A DNA stretch of 51,415 nt. Origin: Actinomycetospora straminea. GTDB taxonomy: Bacteria; Actinomycetota; Actinomycetes; Mycobacteriales; Pseudonocardiaceae. The position numbers were made by a program, and so were the translations under genes. The notes under the pieces are model-generated. The model was given only the letters and a program-made list of their open reading frames with translations. It was not told where the DNA came from and made no database searches. Location: positions 1 to 51,415 of the forward strand of contig NZ_JAQZAN010000032.1 in NCBI RefSeq assembly GCF_028737255.1, written 5' to 3'. This document shows, one piece after another, positions 17,644 to 25,149 of the stretch; the first letter of the stretch is position 1, and each line of letters starts with the position of its first letter.

Positions 17644-18054
17644 TCAGTCGCGGTCCACCACCGGCAGCGGCGCCGTGTCGCCGCGGCGCTCCACCGGCTC
17701 GGGGTCGGCGGCCGGCGGCCAGAGCGCGAGACCCGCGACGACGATCGCCGCGAACACCACGCCCACCCCGAGGTAGACCAGCGCGGAGGCGACGGTCGGC
17801 TCCCCGGCCACGAGGTGGGTCAGGCCCGCCTGCGCCGAGCCGGCCAGCAGGAACTGCCGCGTCCGTCGGGCGCCGTGCGGGCGGGCGAGCAGCAGCCCGC
17901 CCTGCACGCCGACGAGCAGCAGGGTCAGCACCGCGGCGAGCGCGGTCGTCCCCGCCAGGAGCATCGCGGCCGCGACGCCCAGGACCGCGACCGCCGCCGC
18001 ACCCGTCACGACGGCGGTCACGCCCGGCGCACTGCGCTCCTCACCGCGGTCCAC
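17644..18054 (-). CDS. Hypothetical integral membrane protein (four helices)
   Basis: 136 residues with four hydrophobic segments (about 17-35, 38-58, 70-90, 95-115) separated by short basic loops, and a polar tail ending PLPVVDRD. It is shaped like small actinobacterial membrane proteins of unknown function. A GTG at 18054 is chosen since the residues upstream are Arg/Gly-rich and lie outside the membrane pattern. It converges with the DUF899 gene (7 bp apart). No function can be given. Confidence 0.6.
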   Translation of the reverse strand: MDRGEERSAPGVTAVVTGAAAVAVLGVAAAMLLAGTTALAAVLTLLLVGVQGGLLLARPHGARRTRQFLLAGSAQAGLTHLVAGEPTVASALVYLGVGVVFAAIVVAGLALWPPAADPEPVERRGDTAPLPVVDRD

Positions 18055-18229
18055 GCCCCCACGGTACGAGCGACCCGGGACCCGGCGCGGACCCGTGCGA
18101 GGCCCACCCGAGGCCCCGCCGACCACATGGGGGGAGGGGTGGCCGGCGGGGTCCGGGCGGACGACCGCGAACGGCCGCGCCGAGCCGCGAGGCGCAGCGT
18201 CGCGGCTCGGTCACACCGTCCCTCGTACC

Positions 18230-18466
18230 TCAGACGTTCGTCAAGCGGTCATGGTGTTCGGTCCCGGTACAGCGTGGGCAGGGATGTGCCGTCTCCCCGG
18301 AGCGGAGATGCCGGCCGAAGGAACCGCCGGAACGGCGGGCGTCGCGGGCGATCTCCGCAAGGGTCTCGAGGTCCTGGTCCCGCAGCCACGCCGACAGCGC
18401 GGTGGGCGCGCCGGGCGCCGGCGGGTCGTCGGCGAGGGCACCCACGAGGTCGCCGTCGGGCCCCAT
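18230..18466 (-). CDS. Small hypothetical protein with CxxC tail (78 aa)
   Basis: 78 residues. The C-terminus has AHPCPRCTGTEHHDRL, a single CxxC. The middle (LSAWLRDQDLETLAEIARDARRSG) looks helical. Its ATG overlaps the stop of the gene upstream (TGATG, one base shared), so the two should be translationally coupled. The 175 bp between its stop and the membrane-protein gene shows no gene. I do not recognise the family. Confidence 0.45.
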   Translation of the reverse strand: MGPDGDLVGALADDPPAPGAPTALSAWLRDQDLETLAEIARDARRSGGSFGRHLRSGETAHPCPRCTGTEHHDRLTNV

Positions 18467-18765
18467 CAGGACCGTCCGCCCTCCGCCGGACGTGCCCCGA
18501 GGTGGTCCTGCAGCACGGCGTCGGTCGCGGGGTCGACCTGCGGGCGGTGGTGACCACTCGCCGCGCCGACGTCCTGCGGCCATTCCGCGGAGCCGGCGGC
18601 GCCGGTCAGCTCCTCCCGAGGCGGACGCCCGAGCACCAGCGTCCGTCGCAGCCGCCACACCCGACGCCTCTCCCGCGACCGCTCCCGGGCCCGGGTCGCG
18701 TCGTCCACCATCTGGCGGGCACGGTCGAGCGCGTGCCCGACCCGTGCGAGGACCGGGTCGTCCAT
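18466..18765 (-). CDS. Small helical protein, member 1 of a local three-paralogue family
   Basis: 99 residues. A helical N-terminus (LARVGHALDRARQMVDDATRA) and Arg-rich middle are followed by VDPATDAVLQDHL near the C-terminus. The last block resembles IDPETDRRLRACL and LDSETEALLRARL in two nearby small proteins, so I regard the three as paralogues. GAGGTGG precedes the ATG at 5 nt. It lies just outside the leftmost ligase-end remnant. No function known. Confidence 0.45.
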   Translation of the reverse strand: MDDPVLARVGHALDRARQMVDDATRARERSRERRRVWRLRRTLVLGRPPREELTGAAGSAEWPQDVGAASGHHRPQVDPATDAVLQDHLGARPAEGGRS

Positions 18766-18924
18766 CGTGTCCACCTCGGACCGGTGAGGAGTCGGACTGG
18801 GTCCCGCGCGTGCGGTCGACCGGTGCGGCCAGGGTGCCCGACGGGGGTGCGCCGTCAACACACGCGTCGAGGGAGATGGGCGGTGCAGGGCGGGCGCTCC
18901 TGGCCGCTGTGGCGCGCCGTCCGC

Positions 18925-18975
18925 TCAGGCCGAGGCGTTCTCCCGGGCGCGGCGGTCCTCCCGCAGGACCTGGCG
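18925..18975 (-). repeat. Leftmost attachment-site copy: remnant of the acyl-CoA ligase 3' end
   Basis: Read on the minus strand this encodes RQVLREDRRARENASA followed by TGA, matching the C-terminus of the intact acyl-CoA ligase (ILRKDLRAREAANA) but with nothing of the rest of the gene. The conserved core lies at 18947-18968 and differs by a few bases from the two other copies. It is the probable outer-left boundary of integrated DNA. Confidence 0.65.
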
Positions 18976-19025
18976 CCGGAGACCGCTACAGGTTCCTCAC
19001 CTGCGAGGACACCGTTTGTTCCTGA

Positions 19026-19295
19026 TCAGCGGTCGGCCGTTGTTCCGTCGCGGTTCCGTGCCGTCCGATGGGCTGGCGTACGAGCCCGGTCGGCGTGGTC
19101 GGCCGGCTCCTCCGACCGCAGAGGTCGACGCGGGCGCGGTGCCTCGGCGAGGCCCGCACCGTCGGCAAGCCGTCGGCGGCTCAACCTCTGCTCCGTGGTC
19201 TCGAGCAGCCTCATCGCGACGTCGCAGAGGTACTGGGATTGGGCAACGCGCGCTGACACCCGTGAGACGGCTTCGGCGCCGAAGTCGTCCTCCAA
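19026..19295 (-). CDS. Small hypothetical protein at the left element end (89 aa)
   Basis: 89 residues. VSRVSARVAQSQYLCDVAMRLLETTEQRLSRR in the N-terminal half would form a helix; the rest is Arg/Pro-rich. AAGGAGG at 19304-19310 lies only 2 nt before a GTG but 8 nt before the TTG at 19295, so the TTG is preferred. The 3' end runs through the double GTTCCGT repeat that I read as an integrase arm site. It may be a decayed gene. Family unknown. Confidence 0.4.
   Translation of the reverse strand: MEDDFGAEAVSRVSARVAQSQYLCDVAMRLLETTEQRLSRRRLADGAGLAEAPRPRRPLRSEEPADHADRARTPAHRTARNRDGTTADR
19042..19060. repeat. Double GTTCCGT repeat, left arm of element A
   Basis: GTTCCGTCGCGGTTCCGTG: two copies of GTTCCGT 10 bp apart. 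It starts exactly 74 bp after the end of the leftmost att core. The same structure, one base different, occurs 74 bp after the middle att core, and a related one follows the integrase gene. It is most likely an integrase arm-binding site. Confidence 0.55.
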
Positions 19296-19494
19296 CGTCA
19301 CCACCTCCTTGCTCCTTCCTGCTCGAAACCGGGCTCCCGCCCGGTTTTCACAGGTTCGCGCAGACGGCGACGGCTTCGCCAGCATCGGTCGCGGTGGGCT
19401 CCGGTCGTCGCGCAGGGCCCGCCCGGCCGGCGGCCGGCTGGACACGGCAGCTGCCTCCCGTGAACGGCTCGTGCGAACGCAGGCGAGAACTCGA

Positions 19495-19686
19495 TCAGTG
19501 AGTCAGACAGGCGCGGAGTCGCCGGTCCGTCTCCGGGTCGATCTCGAGCGGCGAACGGTCGACCTGGTGGAGTCTTGCCTCGATCGCGATGTGGAACGCC
19601 CGCTCCGCCACCACGTCAGCGTGGTCGACCGCTGCACTGGCACGACACAGGACGCGCTGCAGGTGTTCGGGCATCTGGTGCGCCAT
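19495..19686 (-). CDS. Small helical protein, member 2 of the local paralogue family
   Basis: 63 residues from the ATG at 19686 (a longer frame extends upstream without recognisable sequence). ERAFHIAIEARLHQVDRSPL and then IDPETDRRLRACLTH end the protein; the last block is shared with the genes at 20437 and 18466. GAGACGAG about 10 nt upstream could serve as a ribosome site. It lies within the decayed left element beside an ANTAR protein. Function unknown. Confidence 0.4.
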   Translation of the reverse strand: MAHQMPEHLQRVLCRASAAVDHADVVAERAFHIAIEARLHQVDRSPLEIDPETDRRLRACLTH

Positions 19687-19917
19687 CAGGGCGGCTCGTC
19701 TCACCTTCGCGAACGGCTGGCTTCGGCAGGAGTCGGCACCGTGGTGAACCGCGACTCTGATGCTGCCCGACCGGCCCATGGCGCGAAAGACGAGCACGCC
19801 CGACGTCACCGGCAAAGACTCGGGGGCTCTCCCTCGGCCGAGGACAGGAGGCCGGTTGCGCACGTCTCCGACTGCCGCAGTACTGCTGTCAGCATTCGCC
19901 GTCAGATCGGGTCAGAT

Positions 19918-20142
19918 CTAACAGCTTCCCCATGGGTCGGCGACTCCGTCGACGGACGAGCGTTCCCGCGTGAGCACCTCACGGGCGACGTCCACGATGT
20001 CGATCGCTCGCAGCGCTGCTTCCCTCCGCAGCATCCGCCCGGCCGCGTCGGCGTCCAGGCCGAGCCTCTCGATCAAGGCACCTTCGGCCCGGTACACGTC
20101 GGCTGGAGCGGTGAACTGATCGTTGGCATCCGGCAGCGTCAT
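19918..20142 (-). CDS. Stand-alone ANTAR-like RNA-binding protein
   Basis: 74 residues. AEGALIERLGLDADAAGRML followed by IDIVDVAREVL matches the three-helix ANTAR domain, which binds paired hairpins in nascent RNA to prevent termination. Most ANTAR proteins have a GAF or receiver sensor; none is attached here, so it is either a fragment or a stand-alone form. GAGGAG lies 5 nt upstream of the ATG, suggesting it is still translated. Neighbouring small genes may be its partners. Confidence 0.55.
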   Translation of the reverse strand: MTLPDANDQFTAPADVYRAEGALIERLGLDADAAGRMLRREAALRAIDIVDVAREVLTRERSSVDGVADPWGSC

Positions 20143-20436
20143 GGCTGCTCCTCAGGAGTGCTCGTCCAGTCCTCCGAGCCAGCCGCTGAGTCGACTGCAG
20201 GGAGCCCGCGTGGCTATGAGTACCGGACCGGCCACGGGGCTTTCAACGGGCAGACGTCGACCAGCCCATCGGACAAGTGCACCGACCTCGCCCGGTGGTC
20301 TGTGCGAACCCCTCGGGCGATCAGGACTCGCGGCGGGCCGAGCTGAGGAATCGGACGGTGATGATCGTCCCGGACGGATCGGTGTTCCAGCGTGTCTGCG
20401 CGCCCTGTGCCCGAGGCCTGCGGACACCGCACGCCG
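20143..20436. other. Gap with no recognisable gene
   Basis: About 290 bp between two small minus-strand genes. Frames on both strands are open in places but have unlikely composition and no ribosome sites. I see no terminator or repeat. Confidence 0.4.
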
Positions 20437-20661
20437 TCACCGGGTCCTGCCTGCCGAGGCGTATCCCGGCTTCGTGAGGCGCGCTCGGAGGAGGGCCTCC
20501 GTCTCGGAGTCGAGATCGACAGGTCTGCGTGGTCGTGCCGCGAGCTGTTGTTCGAGCCTGATCGCGCTGCTGCGCAGCCGGGCTGCACGGGCGGCAGCGG
20601 TCGCTTCGGCCGCGTGGGAGAAGGCCGCGCCGGCGCTGAGCTGTCCTGGATTCCGTCGCAT
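20437..20661 (-). CDS. Small helical protein, member 3 of the local paralogue family
   Basis: 74 residues. An Ala/Arg-rich helix (EATAAARAARLRSSAIRLEQ) is followed by PVDLDSETEALLRARLT, the block shared with the genes at 18466 and 19495. The second of two ATGs (20661) is chosen because CGGGGAG lies 6 nt upstream of it, while the first ATG (20667) abuts that site. Function unknown; repeated presence with an ANTAR protein suggests a common regulatory module. Confidence 0.5.
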   Translation of the reverse strand: MRRNPGQLSAGAAFSHAAEATAAARAARLRSSAIRLEQQLAARPRRPVDLDSETEALLRARLTKPGYASAGRTR

Positions 20662-20875
20662 CGGCATCTCCCCGAGGTGGCGGGCTGCTGGCTGATCCAG
20701 GAGCCGGCGCTCGAGGTGGACCGGTCAGCTCAGGCTGCCCACTCTCACGCAGCGAAGAGACCCTCACCCGACCGACGCGGTGGGGCCCACTCGAGGTTCG
20801 GTCCTCGCCCCAGGGCGGAGCGCCCGGCCGCCACGTCGGGCCTGTGTACACGCTGAGGTGGCGTCGGGGCGGGGA

Positions 20876-21235
20876 TCATTCGTCTTCGGCGGGGTCGATC
20901 GAGACCGGACGCCCCGGGGAGGACGCCAGACCGAGCGCGTCGTCGAACCACACCGCCAGGGTCAGTGAACGCTCGCTCGCGAGCCAGACCAATCCGTTGC
21001 GCACGTTCAACGCATGGGCTCGAACCGCCGCGAACGGCGAGGCTTCCACCCCTCGCATGTCGACCAGGACGCGAGCGTGGTGGAGCACCTGCTCGAGCTG
21101 GGCGCCGTGGAGGGCGCCGTCCGGGAGGTCGCCGGCCCAGTCGAGCACAGCTCGGCTGGCCACGTGGAGTCGGGCCAGATCGACATCGAGAGCTGTCGTG
21201 TCGAGATTCGGCGTCACGCGCACGTCGGCCGCCAC
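20876..21235 (-). CDS. Hypothetical protein, weakly STAS-like
   Basis: 119 residues. ARVLVDMRGVEASPF followed by RAHALNVRNGLVWLASERS has the strand-helix rhythm of STAS (anti-anti-sigma) domains, where the phosphoacceptor Ser follows a VDL-like strand. The match is weak and the usual DSSG signature is absent. GTG start, weak ribosome site. A clearer STAS protein sits at the equivalent end of the neighbouring element. Confidence 0.4.
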   Translation of the reverse strand: MAADVRVTPNLDTTALDVDLARLHVASRAVLDWAGDLPDGALHGAQLEQVLHHARVLVDMRGVEASPFAAVRAHALNVRNGLVWLASERSLTLAVWFDDALGLASSPGRPVSIDPAEDE

Positions 21236-21514
21236 CGTTCCGGTTCGTCGTTGCGGTGTCTCGCTCGCCGTGCGGACACCCGAGCTCGCGGGCGCTCACG
21301 GTGCGGCCGGTGACGGCCTCGCGCGCCGAGGAGTAGCGGAGCACGAGGCCGCCCCGCCCCCCAGCCGCCCCCGCGATCAGCGCGCCCTCTGAACGTCTGC
21401 CACAGCACTATTCCAGAGCATCGTCACAGGTCAACGGACCCATAACGAAGGCCTTGGCCCATCAACGGCGTCGCGTCACTGGCGCATGCGGGCCGATCAG
21501 GAGACCGCGCCGTC
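21236..21514. other. Gap with no recognisable gene
   Basis: About 280 bp between the STAS-like gene and the middle att region. The stretch 21400-21480 is slightly richer in A and T than the surroundings. No convincing coding frame or hairpin seen. Confidence 0.4.
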
Positions 21515-21581
21515 AACAGCGGGTCAGCGACCCCTAGGCCGGAGCGTTCTCCCGAGCGCGGAGGTCCTTGCGCAGGACCTC
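21515..21581. repeat. Middle attachment site: second remnant of the ligase 3' end plus element right-end sequence
   Basis: On the minus strand 21534-21581 encodes EVLRKDLRARENAPA then TAG, almost the C-terminus of the acyl-CoA ligase. The core 21556-21577 is identical over 22 bp to that at 34877-34898. To its left, AACAGCGGGTCAG at 21515-21527 also occurs at 34837-34849, at the same side of the right att. This means the DNA left of this point has the same kind of right end as the AICE, as expected for two elements in tandem. Confidence 0.75.
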
Positions 21582-21650
21582 GGGCGATCTTGGTTCGCAG
21601 TGCTCCAACCTGGCAAGACAGCTCCTCGCGGCGCTCATGATCGCGATTCT

Positions 21651-21669
21651 GTTCCGTCGTGGTTCCGTG
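21651..21669. repeat. Double GTTCCGT repeat, left arm of the AICE
   Basis: GTTCCGTCGTGGTTCCGTG, one base different from the copy at 19042-19060 and, like it, starting exactly 74 bp after its att core. The DNA between core and repeat differs in the two copies, so the spacing itself is conserved. Probable integrase arm site. Confidence 0.6.
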
Positions 21670-22125
21670 GTCCCCGCCCTAAGGCTCACGGACGCCTCCG
21701 TACGGTGCCGGGCGGTGCCGCAGCGCAGGCCGGCTCAGGATCAGGCGCGCACGCCTGCAGTGCGTGACGTGTGGCGGAGCTCGCCAAGGCGCCGTCCACG
21801 AGTCCTGGGTTCGGGCGGCGTTTTCACGCGACCCAGCGCAGCTGACGGTGATGCGGGCCGGGCGGTTCAGCTTCCACCCGTAGTGGCCGGCGCCGGGGCG
21901 CCCCTCGTCTCGGACCGAGCCCCGGCGCCTATCCGCTCCCGAACCTTCAGGGTCTACGGGTATGGGCAAGGATGTCCCCGTCGCCCGCACGCTCATACCG
22001 CCGAGTGCCGAGTTGGCCGGACGGGGCCCTCGACCTCCGAGTTCGCGGCTCGAGCCGCTCAATCCCGCGAGGTCGCGTCGCTGTGCGCGTTCGACATCAG
22101 GTGCGTGGCCTGGCCCAGAGGCAGG
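21670..22125. other. Gap with no recognisable gene
   Basis: About 450 bp at the left end of the AICE. Open frames on both strands have Arg/Pro/Gly-rich translations with no domain or ribosome site. I see no gene. Confidence 0.4.
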
Positions 22126-22557
22126 TTAGGCGAGCTTTGGCTCGCCGGTAGCGCCCGCGATGGATGGTGGCGCGCCACGGATGAGCGCGCGGACGGAGTC
22201 GCACAGGTCCTGGACCTCAAGCATGGGTGCCCGGCTGAGGAGAACCATGAACTGGCCCCAGCGCGCACCGCTGATGGAGATCGTCATGGTGGACGGCCCG
22301 GCGGCAAGGGCCTGCAGCCCGTCGAGGCCAGCCCGGTGGCAGTCGGTCACGCCGGCCATGTTCAGGTGCAGCGCGGCCTGGCCGCCACGGTGGAGCTGGT
22401 CGCAGTAGTTGGCGATACTCATTATCTCGGGGGCGCCCAGAGCGCCGACCAGAAGGATCGTGCGTGGCGTCTCGGCGAACACGAGCGGCCCCCGCTCAGA
22501 TTGTGGGTCCTCAGCGTCTGCCTGGCTCAGGTCACTCACCAGTGGGCACGGGGTCAC
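22126..22557 (-). CDS. STAS-domain protein (anti-anti-sigma type)
   Basis: 143 residues at most. TILLVGALGAPEIMSIANYC starts the domain, then ALHLNMAGVTDCHRAGLDGL in the position of the phosphoacceptor loop, then TISISGARWGQFMVLLSRAP. This is the STAS fold of anti-sigma factor antagonists; the canonical Asp-Ser-Ser is replaced by Asp-Cys-His, so phosphorylation control may be lost. Two GTG starts are possible (22557 or about 22536), neither with a good ribosome site. It is cargo at the left end of the AICE. Confidence 0.55.
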   Translation of the reverse strand: MTPCPLVSDLSQADAEDPQSERGPLVFAETPRTILLVGALGAPEIMSIANYCDQLHRGGQAALHLNMAGVTDCHRAGLDGLQALAAGPSTMTISISGARWGQFMVLLSRAPMLEVQDLCDSVRALIRGAPPSIAGATGEPKLA

Positions 22558-22992
22558 GATCGCGCATCATCGGTCACGGAGAGGGCTGTCGATCCGGTCG
22601 CGCCGGTCGTGGCGAGCATCGTTCCGCATGCGGTCGAAGACCGGGACCACCGGACTCGCACCCGACAAGACACCGCGCCCCAACTCCGATCACGGCTGGT
22701 GTTCTCTAGCTGCTTAGCGAACCGTGCACGCGACACGCCGCGGCCTACGCAGCCCGACCGACCGGTGAACGTCGGCGACGACCCCGCCGCAACAACCGTG
22801 GTCGCCGCGCACGAAGCCGTCCCGACTGGCTGCGCTGGTGAACCAGCGCAACCTGGCTGCCCGACGCCAACGCCGCTTCAAACAGCGACCGCTCCGACTA
22901 TTCGCGCACGGAGCGGCTCCGGGGTCTCTCCCTCGGCGGCGCGGGCTCTGCCCTGCCGGGCCGCCCGTGCGGGTGCAAGCGCCCCTGCCGTC
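22558..22992. other. Gap with no recognisable gene
   Basis: About 430 bp between the STAS gene and the region preceding rep. Long frames on both strands translate to Arg/Pro/Gly-rich low-information sequence. Nothing supported. Confidence 0.4.
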
Positions 22993-23367
22993 GTGGACCG
23001 CCGGCTGTGGCTCGTGGTGGCGCTTGCAGCTGTGCGGGCGGTCTGGCAGCCCTCGGGCGCGCCGTCGTGGGAGAGGCCCCGCCCCGACCACCACCATCCG
23101 CCGGAGCTCGTCGCACTCGTGGGCTCTCCTGAGGTCGGTGCCCTGGTCCAGGGCGGAGCGCCTGGCCGCCGGAGGCCGAGCCTTGTCCTGCTCCCGGCGT
23201 CCGCCGTGGTCCAGGTCGTCGCTGTCGTCGTCGTGGTGGCCTGGCCCGCCCGGGTCCGCCGCCCCGCCCCCGACGCAGTCATTGGGGGTGCGGGGAGGCG
23301 TGGCCCCGCAGGGCCGGGCCACGCCGGCGCGCCAGCGCCGGCTCTGACCGCTGGTGGTGTCCGGTGA
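22993..23367 (+). CDS. Possible small membrane protein coupled to rep
   Basis: 124 residues from a GTG at 22993. It has two hydrophobic stretches (LWLVVALAAVRAVW and SLVLLPASAVVQVVAVVVVVAW split by a Pro/His-rich part) and its stop overlaps the rep GTG by 4 bp (GTGA), an arrangement that suggests translational coupling. AICEs often have small membrane (Spd-like) proteins. Composition is otherwise doubtful and the hairpins at 23297-23342 lie inside it, so it could be non-coding leader. Confidence 0.3.
   Translation: MDRRLWLVVALAAVRAVWQPSGAPSWERPRPDHHHPPELVALVGSPEVGALVQGGAPGRRRPSLVLLPASAVVQVVAVVVVVAWPARVRRPAPDAVIGGAGRRGPAGPGHAGAPAPALTAGGVR
23297..23342. promoter_or_regulatory. Two adjoining perfect hairpins just before rep
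   Basis: GGCGTGGCC at 23297-23305 pairs with GGCCACGCC at 23317-23325 (11-nt loop). GCCGGCGC at 23323-23330 pairs with GCGCCGGC at 23335-23342 (4-nt loop). The two stems share 3 bp, so they are mutually exclusive or stacked. The position 22 bp before rep fits either a rolling-circle double-strand origin or an attenuator. Confidence 0.45.
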
Positions 23368-24716
23368 GCGGGCGGGTTCTCGGTAAAGGGGCAACAAGTC
23401 TTCACCCGGACCGCCGGCGCCGCGAGGGCAGCCGCCCCCACTGTCCAGAGCGCATCGCGGCGGCACGGTCGGGCCGGGATCAGCGATGGTCCCGCCGCCG
23501 TCAGCTTCGCAAGCTAAGCAGCCTCAAGCGCTGCCGCACCTGCGGGCACGCCGTGGCCACCTCAGGGTCTGGGCCGACGCTCGGGGTGATCACCAACCCG
23601 GACGGCTCCCGCTCGGCGGCCTACGGCGGGCTGACCACGTGCGGGTCGGTGTGGGTGTGCCCGGTGTGCGCCGCCAAGATCGCCACCCGCCGCGCCGACG
23701 ACCTGGCGACGGTGATGCGCGCGGTCGATGAGGCCGGCGGGTCGGCGTTCATGCTGACGCTGACGATGCGCCACGACCGCCGCGATCGGCTTGGGCTGTC
23801 GCGGGAGGATCGGACTCGCCGCAATCAGCTCGAGGAGCGCCGCGCGGATCGCCAGGTCGCCGAGGCCAACGGCTGGGACGTCGACGAGCGCGCCGCCGAG
23901 GCCGAGGAGATCGAACTCGACTCCATCAAGGCCCGCGAAGGCTGCTGGGACGTCCTGGGCTACGCCTGGTCCGCAGTCACATCCGGAGCCGCCTGGCAGA
24001 AGGATGCCGGGCTGTTCGGCGGTCTGTTGGGTTGGTCTCGCGCCGTCGAGGCCACGTGGAGCGAGCGCAACGGATGGCACGTGCACATCCACGTCCTGCT
24101 CTGCTTCGCCGAACAGGTCTCCGCCGAGATCGTCGCCGCCAGCATCGGTGCTCGAATGTTCGGCCGCTGGCGCCGTGCCCTCGATCGGCGCGGCTTCTCC
24201 GCCTCCGTCGAGCACGGCTGGGACCTGCGCCGCGCCCAGCTCGGCGACGGCGACCTGGCCGACTACTTCACCAAAATGGCCCACGAGGTCACCTCGGGGC
24301 ATCGGAAGGACACCAAGTCCCACGGCGGACGCACTCCGATGCAGCTCCTCGCTGACGCTGTCGACACCTATGAGGCCGCTGCGATGGCACGATGGTGGGA
24401 GTGGGAGGCCGCGAGCGACGGTCGTCGTCAGCTGACCTGGTCCACCGGCCGCCGCGACCTCCGCACCTTCGCTGGCCTCGGTCGCGAGGCGACCGACGAG
24501 GAGATCGCGGCCGAAGACGAGGAAGCTGACGTCCGCCTCGCTCTGGCGGCCGACGCCTGGAACTGGCTGCGCCGCACCCATCGAGAGACGGAGCTTCTGA
24601 CAGTGGCCGAGGCCGGTGGTCTGGAGGCTGCCTGCACCTGGCTCCGACGCCACGGCCTCGCCTGGACGGAAGGGCGCGTCGGTCCGAGAAACCACGGCGC
24701 CGGCGTGCCTGGATAG
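23364..24716 (+). CDS. Rolling-circle replication initiator (HUH Rep, RepSA-like)
   Basis: 450 residues. Cys57/Cys60 (CRTC) and Cys99/Cys102 (CPVC) form a zinc-finger-like N-terminal part. LTLTMRHDRRDRL is motif 1; GWHVHIHVLL (His239, His241, His243) is the HUH metal site; and GDLADYFTKMAHEV holds the catalytic Tyr301 with Lys304. This is the pSAM2-type AICE replication initiator, which nicks one strand and drives rolling-circle replication of the excised element. GTG start by coupling to the preceding frame. Rep here is at the left end, far from xis-int; in pSAM2 the three are adjacent. Confidence 0.85.
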   Translation: MSGRVLGKGATSLHPDRRRREGSRPHCPERIAAARSGRDQRWSRRRQLRKLSSLKRCRTCGHAVATSGSGPTLGVITNPDGSRSAAYGGLTTCGSVWVCPVCAAKIATRRADDLATVMRAVDEAGGSAFMLTLTMRHDRRDRLGLSREDRTRRNQLEERRADRQVAEANGWDVDERAAEAEEIELDSIKAREGCWDVLGYAWSAVTSGAAWQKDAGLFGGLLGWSRAVEATWSERNGWHVHIHVLLCFAEQVSAEIVAASIGARMFGRWRRALDRRGFSASVEHGWDLRRAQLGDGDLADYFTKMAHEVTSGHRKDTKSHGGRTPMQLLADAVDTYEAAAMARWWEWEAASDGRRQLTWSTGRRDLRTFAGLGREATDEEIAAEDEEADVRLALAADAWNWLRRTHRETELLTVAEAGGLEAACTWLRRHGLAWTEGRVGPRNHGAGVPG

Positions 24717-24734
24717 AGACAATAGGTGGCACCG

Positions 24735-25134
24735 CCCCGAGGGGTGGCCCAGGTGGACGCCCAGGCCTACCGCAGGGCGGTCGTACTTCCATGCAGATCC
24801 TCGCGAACGCAGTCAACACTACGAGGTCAGCGACGTCGCTCGTTGGTGGAAGTGGGACGCCGTAAGTGAAGGACGGAGACAACCGGCTCGGAGCACTAGA
24901 AATCCGGACTTACGTCACCTTGCGCAGCTCGGTCGCGAGGCCGACGACCAGGAAGTAGCGTCGGAGTTGCCAGGCGTAGATACCACGCTCAAGCTGCCGG
25001 GCCTTCTATGGCGACGTGTACAGGACACGTCGCGGTGCGCGTGCGTGCCGGACGACGCCGAGCTCGGCGGACTAGCGAGCCTCCGTTTGTGGCTTGCTCA
25101 CCTCGACGAGGCTCATGACACGCGCAGAACCTAA
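24735..25134 (+). pseudogene. Frameshifted fragment of a second rep gene (C-terminal part)
   Basis: Directly after rep, GGRTSMQILANAVN lines up with GGRTPMQLLADAVD of the intact Rep. The match then continues in another frame as HYEVSDVARWWKWDAVSEGR (intact: YEAAAMARWWEWEAASDGR) and LGREADDQEVASE. A one-base loss near 24820 explains the shift. Only the last 120 or so codons are present, and the sequence has diverged, so this is a remnant of a related element's rep, not a recent duplication. Confidence 0.75.
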
Positions 25135-25149
25135 GGTCATAATCTCTAG

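Noticed and set aside
21679..22062. A 127-codon minus-strand frame at the left end of the AICE
   Set aside because: No ribosome site, no recognisable domain and biased low-information composition.
22714..23466. A 250-codon minus-strand frame before rep
   Set aside because: Composition is Arg/Pro/Cys-rich with no domain, it runs into the rep start region, and a competing frame on the plus strand couples to rep.
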